Source: Streptomyces glomeratus (lineage in GTDB: Bacteria > Actinomycetota > Actinomycetes > Streptomycetales > Streptomycetaceae). Taken from it: a DNA stretch of 64,000 nt. Of the stretch, positions 44,584-52,954 are shown piece after piece; position 1 is the first letter of the stretch; every line of letters begins with the position of its first letter. The notes under the pieces are model-generated. The model was not told where the DNA came from. It worked only from the letters and a program-made list of their open reading frames with translations, and ran no database searches. Made by a program: the position numbers and the translations under genes. The stretch is taken from assembly GCF_021462825.1 (NCBI RefSeq), contig NZ_JAKEEB010000015.1, forward strand, positions 1 through 64,000, written 5' to 3'.

Positions 44584-44610
44584 CGGGTGCGCCGGCTGCC
44601 GGCGCACCCG
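44584..44610 (+). terminator. hairpin between precursor and protease genes (attenuator-like)
   Basis: CGGGTGCGCCGG (44584-44595) and CCGGCGCACCCG (44599-44610) form a perfect 12-bp stem with a 3-base loop. Placed directly after the peptide gene and 31 bases before the protease start, it would terminate most transcripts or protect the peptide mRNA. This gives more precursor than enzyme, as is usual for peptide operons. Confidence 0.8.
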
Positions 44611-44641
44611 GGTTGCCTGCGCCGGCCGTAGGGGAGGGGCT

Positions 44642-45862
44642 GTGGCCGATGGCGGCCTGTTCTTGCATGAGTTGAGTTTCGTTCCCGAAGGCGACGACGT
44701 GGTGGTCGGTCGGCTCGACACCGGTTCCTACGCGGTGTTCCCGGCCGACGGGGCGGAGTTGCTGAAGCGGCTTGCGCAGGGCATGCCCCTCGGCGCCGCG
44801 GCCGACTGGTACGAGTCGGTCTTCGACGAGCCGGTCGATCTGGACGACTTCGTGGCCACGCTGGAGGAGCTCGGCTTCGTCCGCGAGGACGGGGAGCCGC
44901 CGCCGGACGCCGCTCCACCTGCGCCCGTGCGCCTGCGCCGACTGGGCCGCGCCGTGTTCTCCCTGCCCGCGTGGGGGTGCTACCTGGCCGTGGCCGGCGG
45001 CTGGGCGTGGGCCGTGGCCGGCCACACGGACCTGGCACCGCACCCGTCCCAGATCTTCTTCGTGCACTCCCTTCTCGTGGTCCAGTTGGTGATCACCTTC
45101 GGTCAGGTGCCCCTGCTGCTGCTCCACGAGGGGTTCCACATCCTCGCCGGACGCCGTCTGGGTCTGCCCACCCGGCTGCGGCTGAGCAACCGCCTCACCT
45201 ACATCGTGGCCGAGACGCAGATCAACGGTCTGCTGAGTGTGCCCCGCCGGAAACGCTATCTTCCGTTTCTCGCGGGTATCGTGTGCGACGGTGTGGTCAT
45301 GGGGGCGCTCGGACTCGTGGCCGACGCGACACGGAACGCGGACGGAACCTTCTCCCTCACCGCGCGGGTCTGCCTTGCCCTGGCGTTCACCGTAGGGGTC
45401 CGCGTTCTCTGGCAGTTCCAGCTTTATTTGCGTACCGACCTCTACTACGTGGCGGCCACCGCATGGAACTGTTATGACCTCCACGACGCCGGCATGACGC
45501 TTCTGAAGAACCGGATGTGGCGTCTACTGGGCCGCTCCGACCGTGTGGTGGACGAGGAGAAGTGGACCCCACGAGACCGGCGGGTGGGAAAGTTCTACGG
45601 CCCTTTCATCGTTCTCGGATACGGCACGCTGGCCGGCATCACCGCTTTCGTCAGCATTCCGGTGACGATTCAATATTTTACTATTGCTCGGCAGGCCGTC
45701 ACCTCCGGTCATGTCAATGCGGCTTTCTGGGACGCCGTGCTGTCCCTGTGTATGAACATCGCCCAGGTGGCTGCCCTCGTCGTGCTGTCGAGGCGGAAGC
45801 GCCGGGAGAAAAAGCTCTCCCCATCCCACACGTCCCCTTCGACGGAGGTTGAACTCGCATGA
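44642..45862 (+). CDS. PqqD-like domain + M50-type membrane zinc metalloprotease
   Basis: A 406-residue protein starting at GTG 44642 behind GGGGAGGGG. Residues 5-85 resemble a PqqD/RRE peptide-binding domain (VVVGRLDTGSYAVFPADGAE to DDFVATLEELGFV). Residues about 105-400 carry six or so membrane helices, with the zinc motif H162-EGF-H166 in the third helix region and D266 in RTDLYY as third ligand, as in the putative peptide zinc metalloprotease group. It probably binds the leader of the neighbouring peptide and cuts it in the membrane. It overlaps the next gene (ATGA). Confidence 0.82.
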   Translation: MADGGLFLHELSFVPEGDDVVVGRLDTGSYAVFPADGAELLKRLAQGMPLGAAADWYESVFDEPVDLDDFVATLEELGFVREDGEPPPDAAPPAPVRLRRLGRAVFSLPAWGCYLAVAGGWAWAVAGHTDLAPHPSQIFFVHSLLVVQLVITFGQVPLLLLHEGFHILAGRRLGLPTRLRLSNRLTYIVAETQINGLLSVPRRKRYLPFLAGIVCDGVVMGALGLVADATRNADGTFSLTARVCLALAFTVGVRVLWQFQLYLRTDLYYVAATAWNCYDLHDAGMTLLKNRMWRLLGRSDRVVDEEKWTPRDRRVGKFYGPFIVLGYGTLAGITAFVSIPVTIQYFTIARQAVTSGHVNAAFWDAVLSLCMNIAQVAALVVLSRRKRREKKLSPSHTSPSTEVELA

Positions 45863-47956
45863 TGGGCCATCTCCGGATCGTGGGCGACAGGCGCCCAGAC
45901 CGCCTCCGCCTCGTCCGAACCCACGCCGGCAGGGCACTGGTGGTCCGCTGTCACCAGCGTCTGCGGGGCCCCTACACCGGCATCGACACCGTGCTGCGGG
46001 CCGTGCTTCCCGAGGCCCACCGGCGCTGGCCCGCACTCGTCGACGCCCACCGGGTGGAACTGCTCTACGGCATGCCGGAGTTGGCGCAGCTCATCGGCCC
46101 GGCCCCGCGTACGCTGGCCGGCGAGGCCCCGTTCAAGGAGCGCACCCGCTTCTTCGGCTCCGGAATGATCCGCTGTATGAGCCAGGGCATCGTCACCTTC
46201 CTCCTCGACTATGCGCGCCGGACCCAGGCCGGCTCCGACTCCCCCCTCGAGCTGGCCTTCGAGGAGGTCCACGCCGCGGAATCCACCACCCAGGAACTGC
46301 TGGCCCTGCTGGTGCGCCGGGCGGATCCACGCCTGCTGCGGGTGCTGGTCTCCACGACCGCCGAAGCTTTGACCGGCGAACTGGAGGCCGCGCTCGCCAA
46401 CACGACGACCACCCTCCATGCGCCCGCGGCCGACCGCGAGCCGGAAGCGCACCGCGGTCCGCTCGAGTGGGCGGCCGCGTACGTCGACGGTGACTGCACC
46501 GACGACGACCCCCAGGTGGTGCGCGGCTACCAGGAGGCGGATCGGGAGGCAGTCGCCCGCCTGCACGATAGGCGTGCCGACAGCCTGGAGGGCACGGCGA
46601 GTTGGGGCGTGCGGATGGGAGCGATCGCCTACCACCGCGAACGCGGCAGCGACCCGGCGGGGGCGGGACGGACCGCTCTGCTCGCGGCCCAGCGCCACGC
46701 GGTCGCCACCGGCTTCTCCGCCGCCGTGGTGGACCTGGGGCTGCGCGGGCGAGGCGTGAGCGATCCTGGCATCCACGAGCACGACTACTGGGAGTTCACC
46801 CGGGAGGCGGCCGCGGCGTGCATCCCGATCGGGCGGCTGGACGAGTCCATGGAGCTGTACCGGGACCTGCTGCGCCGCTTCACCAATCCCAAGATCCACA
46901 TGATGACCAGCTATGCGATCGCCATGCTGCACACCCGCTTCCTGCAGCCACGCGACCACGAACTCGCCCTGCAGTGGCAGCACAACGCGGTCGCCATCGC
47001 GGGCATCCTTCCGGACCCGGCCGAACGCCTGACCTTCAGTGTCTTCCACGACAACGGGCTGGCCCTCGTCGAGATGCACCGTGGCAACCGGACCCGCGCC
47101 CTCGAGCTCGTGGAATCGTGCATCGCCCGGCTCGACGAGGCGATGGACGACGGCCAGTGGATCCTGCATCGCTCCCAGTTGCTGTACAACCGGGCCCGCC
47201 TGCTGGTCGCGCTGGGGGCGCGCGGAAGAGGCGTATGCCGACTACACCCGGCTTGTCGACCTCGATCCCTACTACACCGACTATCTCTCGGAGCGCGCCA
47301 GGATCTCCCGCGACCGCGGTGACTTCGACGCGGCCCTGGCCGACTACGACCGCGCCGCGCAACTGGCGCCACCGTTCCCCGAGTTGTACTACAACCGCGG
47401 TACCGCCCGGGCTCAGACCGGCGATCTCCGCGGCGCGCTGGACGACTTCTCCTATGTGCTGGAGATGGAGCCCTCGGACCTGGACACCCGTGTCGCCAGG
47501 GCGGAGCTGCTGCTGGAGACGGGTGACCTCGAAGGCGCCGAAACCGACGCGGACACGGGGCTGGCCCTCCACCCGGGGGAGGTGCAACTGCTGTGCCTCA
47601 AGGGCATCGTGCTCCTGCAGCGCGAGGACTTCGACGAGGCCCTTGAGGCCTTCGACGCCGCCCTGGAGCGAGACCCGCGCTACCCTGCCGCGCTGATAAA
47701 CCGGGCCGTTGTGCACTACCACCAGACCCGGCACGGCAGGGCCGTCGCGGACCTGACCGCCGCACTCGAGGTCGTCGGCAACGACCCCGACGTCCTTCTC
47801 AACCGAGGCATCGCCCATCTCGCCGACGGCCGAACCGACCTGGCACGGGCGGACTTCGACCATGCACTCACGCTCCCCGACGCGGACATCGACGAACTCC
47901 ACCGCCGTCGGGAGCTCTGCGATACGGCGGGAGCGTCCTCCGGGTCGCCGCTCTAG
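45859..47956 (+). CDS. degenerate AAA-type/TPR protein (single-base frameshift)
   Basis: About 699 residues if one base is removed. The frame from ATG 45859 runs to about 47217 and then shifts; one extra G in the five-G run at 47214-47218 restores L-G-R-A-E-E-A-Y. The N-terminal region resembles STAND/AAA16 ATPases, with a Walker B-like FEEVHAAESTTQELLALL near residue 135, but no Walker A P-loop is present. From about residue 250 the protein is helical. Residues 430-690 are consecutive TPRs (AEEAYADYTRLVDLDPYYTD, FPELYYNRGTARAQTGD and others). It probably scaffolds the protease or the peptide. As written, the protein would stop at 47322. Confidence 0.7.
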
Positions 47957-48127
47957 CCGTGCTGGGGCGCGCGCGTGTCAATGCCTCCGAATTGGGCCAC
48001 GACACCCTGAGCAAGGCACCGTAGCCGTCTGCGCAAGGCGGCCGACATGGCGGCGGCCGCGGCCACTGTCGCCCGCTGTGGGGCGGCGGCGGCCGCGGCC
48101 GTGCACCGGCAGGTGGGGGAAAGCCGG

Positions 48128-49183
48128 TCAGGCTCCCGCGATACCGGAGGCGTTGCGGCGGCGCAGCATGTAGACGCCCGCTCCCAGGCCGCCGAGCAGC
48201 AGGATCGATCCTGCGGCCAGGCCACTGGTGCTGGTGGTGCCGGCCAGGCCACCGCCGCCGGCGTGGATGCCGCCGCTGGGTCCCTGGGCGGCTGCTCCCT
48301 GCTCGCCGCGGGCGTTGGCGGAGTTGCCGCCCCAGGCGCCGGCGCCGCCCTGGCCCTGGTGGGCCTGGCCCTCGCCGCCCTGGGCGCCGGCGGCACCCTG
48401 GCCCTGGTGGCCCTGGTGGCCCTGGGCGCCGCCGCCCTGCTCGTCGCCACCCTGCGCGTCGCCGCCCTGGGCCGCGCCACCCTGGGCGCCGCCACCTTGC
48501 TCGTCGCCACCCTGCGCGTCGCCGCCCTGGGCGCCGCCACCCTGCTCGTCGCCGCCCTGGGCCTCGCCGCCCTGCTCGTCGCCGCCCTGGGCCTCGCCGC
48601 CCTGCTCGTCGCCGCCCTGCTCGACGTGCGACTGGCCGCCCTGGTGGTGGCCCCTGGCCAGCGCCAGAGCGCCGCCGCCGGCCTGCACGCCGCCGGTGGG
48701 CGTCTGACCGGCGCCCCCGCCCTGGGCGCTGCCGGAGTGGCCGCCCCAGGCGCCGGCGCCGCCCTGGGCCTCACCGCCCTGCGCCTCCTCGCCCTGGGCA
48801 TCCTCGCCCTGGGCACCCCCGCCGTGCGACCACTGGCCGTGTGCGCCGCCCTGGGCGCCGCCGCCCTGCGACCACTGGCCGTGTGCTCCGCCCTGGGCGC
48901 CGCCGCCCTGCTCGCCGTGCGACTGGCCGCCGTGGTGGTCCTCGGTCAGAACGAGGGCGCCGCCACCGGCCTGCACGCCGCCGCTGGGCGTCTGACCGAA
49001 ACGGCCCTGCTGCTGGTTATCGAAGCGGCTGTCGCCTCGGGGGTCCTGTTTGTCAATGCCGTAGGAAGTGCCGCGGTCCGCAACCCGAGCCCCGGCCAGC
49101 GACAGGGCGTGCGCGGCGGGAGCGGAAAGCGCGACGGCCGCGGCAACGGCCGCGGAGGCGAACATGGTCCGGGTCACTCGCAT
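48128..49183 (-). CDS. secreted Gln-Gly-Gly-repeat surface protein with membrane anchor
   Basis: A 351-residue low-complexity protein. Residues 1-27 are a signal peptide (FASAAVAAAVALSAPAAHA). Long tracts of GGAQGG/GGDEQGG and related Gln-Gly repeats follow. A module with GQTP(S/T)GGVQAGGGAL occurs twice and a shorter SGGIHAGGGGL once. A C-terminal hydrophobic helix (LAAGSILLLGGLGAGVYML) and RRR form a membrane or sorting-type anchor without LPXTG. It looks like a spacer or surface-layer protein. ATG 49183 with AAAGGA. The opposite strand shows a long Ala/Leu-rich frame that is an artefact. Confidence 0.7.
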   Translation of the reverse strand: MRVTRTMFASAAVAAAVALSAPAAHALSLAGARVADRGTSYGIDKQDPRGDSRFDNQQQGRFGQTPSGGVQAGGGALVLTEDHHGGQSHGEQGGGAQGGAHGQWSQGGGAQGGAHGQWSHGGGAQGEDAQGEEAQGGEAQGGAGAWGGHSGSAQGGGAGQTPTGGVQAGGGALALARGHHQGGQSHVEQGGDEQGGEAQGGDEQGGEAQGGDEQGGGAQGGDAQGGDEQGGGAQGGAAQGGDAQGGDEQGGGAQGHQGHQGQGAAGAQGGEGQAHQGQGGAGAWGGNSANARGEQGAAAQGPSGGIHAGGGGLAGTTSTSGLAAGSILLLGGLGAGVYMLRRRNASGIAGA

Positions 49184-49516
49184 CAGAGATAGTCCTTTCG
49201 CCGCCGCCGCGAAGGCCGGCACCACGCCGGCACAGCGGGACCGCAGCGGCAACGTGATCACCCTCAACCCGACCCCCGCCCGACACCACTGCACGACACG
49301 GCAAGGGCGCCAGACCGTACTCCCTCCGGGTGTCTCCAGACTGAAAAGTAACCCGGTCGGCCCCGCCCCGATCAGCACGCCGATCAACCTCCGCCCGCCC
49401 GATGCCGGCACCGGCAGAACGTCTGCCGGCATCGATCCGCCGAAGTTCCCGGCACGATGACGGGACATCAGCTTCCTCCGGCCTCGTCGCCGGTCCTCTG
49501 GGTACGGTCGGTCTCC
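49184..49516. other. 333-bp intergenic region
   Basis: No supported gene. It contains overlapping hairpins at 49401-49433: a 10-bp stem GATGCCGGCA/TGCCGGCATC and an alternative 8-bp stem inside it. They could terminate the oxidoreductase gene, which reads toward this side. The promoter of the Gln-Gly-repeat gene must also be here. Confidence 0.5.
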
Positions 49517-50584
49517 TCAGCGCCCGGTGCCTGCGGGGCCCTGAGCCGCTCCCGTACCCGGGACGATGACGACCTTGCCGACGACCTGGCCGGATTCGGC
49601 ATGCCGAAGTGCGGCGGCGGCCTGCTCGAGCGGGTAGACCCGGTCGATCCGCGCGGTGATGGTTCCCGCACGGAGGAGTGCGAAGACCTGGGTGAGGTCG
49701 TCGCGCAGCCGGGCGCGGTACTGCTCGGGGCGGCGGGCCTTGCCGGCCCACAGGTTGAAGAAGTGGGCGCATCGGCGGTTGGGCAGAAGGTTCCACAGGG
49801 CAAGCCGTGCGACGAGCTTGAGGACGGTGAGGGTGCCGTTGCCGGCCTGGTCGCGGGTCGAGGCACTGCCGTAGGACACGAGCGTGCCGCCGGGGGCGAG
49901 CATGCGCCAGGAATCCCTGATGCCCTTGCCGCCGACGTGGTCGAAGACGGCTGCCACGCCGTGCGGGGCGAGCTCGCGGACGCGGGCGGGGACGTCGCCG
50001 CGGTAGTCGACCGGGACGGCGCCCAGAGCGCGGACCGCTTCCTGGTTTCGGGCGGAGGCGGTGCCGATCACGTGGATACCGCTCGCGCGGGCCAGTTGCA
50101 CCAGCACGCTGCCCACACCTCCGTTGGCGCCGTGGACGACGATGGTGTCGCCGGGCTTCACCTTCGCCGTGTGGTGCAGCATGCGCCAGGCAGTGGCACC
50201 GTTGGTGACCAGGGTCTCGGCATCGGCTGCGGTCACACCGTCGGGGACGGGCACGAGATCGGCGGTGTCGAGCAGGACGTGATCGGCCCAGCCACCGGTC
50301 TTGGTCAGGGCAGCGACCCGCTGTCCGGCCACCGGCCGGGTTTCGCCCCCCACCGGCGCTCCCACTGCTTCGACGGTGCCGACGAGGTCGTAGCCGGGGA
50401 CGAAGGGGAAGGCGGGCATGTCGTAGTACTTGCCGCGCCGCATCTGCTGTTCGGCGAAGGTGACCCCGCTGGCTTCCACACGGACGAGGGCCTGGCCGGG
50501 CCCCGGCTCGGGCAGCTGTCGCACGCGGACCTGAAGGGACTCGGGCTCGCCGACGGAGGGAAGGACCATCTCGGTGGCCTGCAT
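49517..50584 (-). CDS. zinc-independent MDR-type quinone oxidoreductase
   Basis: A 355-residue medium-chain dehydrogenase of the quinone-oxidoreductase / zeta-crystallin type. The N-terminal GroES-like domain has the FAEQQMRRGKYY region with no zinc cysteines, and the Rossmann domain has HGANGGVGSVLVQLARASG. It should reduce quinones or enones with NADPH. Controlled by a strong promoter with two operator-like repeats just upstream, so it is probably inducible by an electrophile or quinone through a TetR-type repressor encoded elsewhere. Confidence 0.88.
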   Translation of the reverse strand: MQATEMVLPSVGEPESLQVRVRQLPEPGPGQALVRVEASGVTFAEQQMRRGKYYDMPAFPFVPGYDLVGTVEAVGAPVGGETRPVAGQRVAALTKTGGWADHVLLDTADLVPVPDGVTAADAETLVTNGATAWRMLHHTAKVKPGDTIVVHGANGGVGSVLVQLARASGIHVIGTASARNQEAVRALGAVPVDYRGDVPARVRELAPHGVAAVFDHVGGKGIRDSWRMLAPGGTLVSYGSASTRDQAGNGTLTVLKLVARLALWNLLPNRRCAHFFNLWAGKARRPEQYRARLRDDLTQVFALLRAGTITARIDRVYPLEQAAAALRHAESGQVVGKVVIVPGTGAAQGPAGTGR

Positions 50585-50602
50585 GGTTGCTCCTTGCGAC
50601 TA

Positions 50603-50621
50603 GAGAGTGGTTGGTCACTCA
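50603..50621. promoter_or_regulatory. operator-like repeat, proximal copy
   Basis: The minus strand reads TGAGTGACCAACCACTCT, similar to the palindrome at 50700-50717 and sharing TGAGT and ACTC half-sites. It lies between the promoter and the oxidoreductase start, suitable for a roadblock operator. Confidence 0.55.
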
Positions 50622-50699
50622 CTCAGCAGGTAGAGGAATGCTGCACGTGATCGCCCTCACGGGCCTCCGTGAGTGACTGCCGCCGGCATCCCGGCTCCA

Positions 50700-50733
50700 T
50701 GAGTAATTAACCACTCACACCTTGGTCTGTCAA
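50700..50733 (-). promoter_or_regulatory. consensus promoter overlapping an operator
   Basis: On the minus strand, TTGACA (50733-50728), a 17-base spacer and TTAATT (50710-50705) form a near-perfect housekeeping promoter for the oxidoreductase. The -10 lies within TGAGTGGTTAATTACTCA (50717-50700), which has 5-bp palindromic arms. A repressor there would block RNA polymerase. Confidence 0.7.
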
Positions 50734-50798
50734 CCGACCTCCTGTAAATGGAGCCCGGAAGCCGGTCGCAGCAGGGGTGACGGCGTGACCGCGATGTC

Positions 50799-51212
50799 TC
50801 AGCCGGCCGCGTTCTCGGTGCGCAGCCTCACCAGCTCCTCCAGGCGCCGGAGGCTGTGGTCGAGGGCTTCCGTCACGGGACGCTCGCCGGGGTCATGGCG
50901 AGTGTCGAAGAACGACAGGTGCACGGTCACCTCGCTGGCCCCGCTGCCGATGCCGGCGACCTGGAGCCAGCCGGCGTAGGAGCCCTCGTCACGGGTGCCC
51001 CACTCGATCCGTAGCTGCTCCGGCCGGGCGCTGAGCAGCGCGGCCATGTCCTGCTCGGCGTGATCGTCGTGCACGGTCACGGCAGGCGGGTCCTCGGCAC
51101 GTACGTGCAGCGCGTCAGGTAGCCAGCCGCTCAGCTGGTCGACGTTGGCGGCCTGGTCGAAGACGTGCTCGGGCAGGGCCGGCATGGTGCGTGAGCGCTC
51201 GTACTCGGTCAT
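50799..51212 (-). CDS. SRPBCC-family protein
   Basis: A 137-residue START/Bet v1-like (SRPBCC) protein: TEYERSRTMPALPEHVFDQAANVDQLSGWLP opens it, then alternating strands and a C-terminal helix (ALDHSLRRLEELVRL). Such proteins bind hydrophobic ligands or act as polyketide-type cyclases; no polyketide genes are near. ATG at 51212 with GAGGAGGT, an ideal ribosome site. Confidence 0.75.
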   Translation of the reverse strand: MTEYERSRTMPALPEHVFDQAANVDQLSGWLPDALHVRAEDPPAVTVHDDHAEQDMAALLSARPEQLRIEWGTRDEGSYAGWLQVAGIGSGASEVTVHLSFFDTRHDPGERPVTEALDHSLRRLEELVRLRTENAAG

Positions 51213-51335
51213 CGGGTACCTCCTCGCCTCGGCGGCGTACACATGTGCACGGGTGCCCGTTTTGCGGCCCTTGAAGTTCACGTGGCGCCCTTCGACGTGC
51301 GTGCACAGGCCCATTCCCTGCCGGTAGCGACAGGT

Positions 51336-52130
51336 TCAGCGCACCGGGAAGCCGAAGGAGTACCCCTGCTGCTTCAGCCACGGCAGGACCTCGCGGAGGG
51401 CGGCGACGGTCTGGGAGCGGTCCCCGCCCGCGTCGTGGAAGAGGACGGTCGGGCCGTTGGATATCTCCCTCTTGACGGTGGCGATCACGGCGGCCGTGCC
51501 GGGGCGCTCGAAGTCCTTGGAGTCGACGTTCCAGCCCAGCGGCCGCATCCCCTGGGAGGCGGCGAGCCGACGGCTGTACGGGGTGAAAGCACCACCCGGG
51601 GCCCGGTAGTACAGCGGCCGGACACCCCCGGACGCCTCGGTGATCATGCGTTCGGCGTCCAGGATCTCCTGTGACTGGTAGGCCTGGGACTTGGCGGCCA
51701 TGGTGGTGTCGTGCGACACCGTGTGATCGCACAGCCGATGCCCGGCCGCCACCACCGCCTTGACCAGGTCCGGGTGGCTGCGGGCCTGCGTTCCCACCAT
51801 GCAGAACGTGGCCTTCACGCCGTTCTCCCGCAGCACCCGCAGCACCTGGGGCGTCCAGACGGGGTCGGGTCCGTCGTCGATGGTGATGTTGACCCCCCGG
51901 GCCCCCCGGTCCGAGGCGTGGGCGATGTCCGCCGCGACCGGCACCCCGCCTCGGGCCTGGGAATGCGCGCCCGGCGCCGGGGAGTGCGCCGAGGCGTCCG
52001 CTCGGGCGTGCCGCTCCTCGACAGGACCGGCCTGCGCGGTCCACACCGACGTGGCGGCGGCCACCGCCGTCACCCCGACCGCCGCCGCGAGCACCCGGCC
52101 GTGCCATCCCCGTCCTCCGCGCACCACCAT
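51336..52130 (-). CDS. secreted NodB-type polysaccharide deacetylase
   Basis: A 264-residue exported protein with a signal peptide (VLAAAVGVTAVAAATSVWTAQA) and a NodB domain. TIDDGPDP carries the catalytic Asp pair, HTVSHD the metal histidines, and RAPGG with LFHDAGGD complete motifs 3 and 5. It would remove N-acetyl groups from peptidoglycan or a chitin-like polymer. ATG 52130 has AAGGAG nine bases upstream; the earlier ATG 52151 has its ribosome site at zero distance. A second deacetylase lies at 52955. Confidence 0.85.
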   Translation of the reverse strand: MVVRGGRGWHGRVLAAAVGVTAVAAATSVWTAQAGPVEERHARADASAHSPAPGAHSQARGGVPVAADIAHASDRGARGVNITIDDGPDPVWTPQVLRVLRENGVKATFCMVGTQARSHPDLVKAVVAAGHRLCDHTVSHDTTMAAKSQAYQSQEILDAERMITEASGGVRPLYYRAPGGAFTPYSRRLAASQGMRPLGWNVDSKDFERPGTAAVIATVKREISNGPTVLFHDAGGDRSQTVAALREVLPWLKQQGYSFGFPVR

Positions 52131-52314
52131 GTCAGCCCCGCTCCTTGCCATCTCCGTGGGTTACGTGCACCCGTCAGGACGGAGGAAGACGGCCGGAGGA
52201 TGCGTCCGTTACCGATCACGGACAATTCCGCGGGGATCCGGCGACAGAGGGGTTCCGAAGGGCCACAGGACGACGGGCCGAGCGCGTCGGTGGGGCGTGG
52301 TGAAGTCCCGCTGC

Positions 52315-52659
52315 TCAGAGGCTGATTGCGTACGCCTTGCGCAGCGTCTGGCGCACGGTCCACGTCGTACGGTCGCCCTCGCGCAGCACCGCCATGTCGC
52401 CCGGCCCGACGTGCAGCGTGGGACCTCCCTCGACCTCTATCGTCGCGGAGCCGCTGATCACCACGAACAGCTCGTCGGCTTCGGTGTCGGTCACGACGCC
52501 GGGTGTGATCTGCCAGATGCCCCGCACCTGTCGTCCGTCCTCCGATTCCCAGACCACCTTGCCGGTCACCTCGGGCGTGCCGGACACGATCTGCGCCGGG
52601 TCGAGCGGCTCCGGTTCGAGCTCTGCGTCGGGGATGCGGACTACGAAGCTGTGGGTCAT
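52315..52659 (-). CDS. cupin-domain protein (DUF861/cupin_3 type)
   Basis: A 114-residue single cupin. The Trp/Glu-rich motifs (GIWQITPGVVTDTEADELFVVISGSATIE, GPGDMAVLREGDRTTW) are typical of the ethanolamine-utilisation EutQ/DUF861 group. Likely a small metal- or ligand-binding protein; no partner is evident. Divergent orientation to the lipoprotein deacetylase. Confidence 0.8.
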   Translation of the reverse strand: MTHSFVVRIPDAELEPEPLDPAQIVSGTPEVTGKVVWESEDGRQVRGIWQITPGVVTDTEADELFVVISGSATIEVEGGPTLHVGPGDMAVLREGDRTTWTVRQTLRKAYAISL

Positions 52660-52954
52660 GGCGTGACCCTAGCGGGACCCTCAGCGGCCCATCCGCCGAC
52701 ACTTTGTCGGCTGCCGGCCGGGATCACAGGACACATCGCCTGGCATCGAGCGGCAGGTCGCCCGACTTCGAGCAGCACGAGCAGCAGGGCAAGCAGTTCG
52801 CGAGGGCGGTGCACCGGCAGAGCAAATGATCCACAAGGGATCATTGGCGATCTCTTGCCCGCCCCTTGCCGGTCGCGGCCCATCCCCGCCGTACGGTTGC
52901 CCAGGCGGGTGACGATCCCCGCCGATCGGCCCTTCTTACCAGGTGGGGGAGTGG

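Noticed and set aside
48047..49192. Ala/Leu-rich plus-strand frame resembling a membrane protein
   Set aside because: It is the complement of Gln-Gly-Gly repeats. The minus strand has a signal peptide, ribosome site and anchor.
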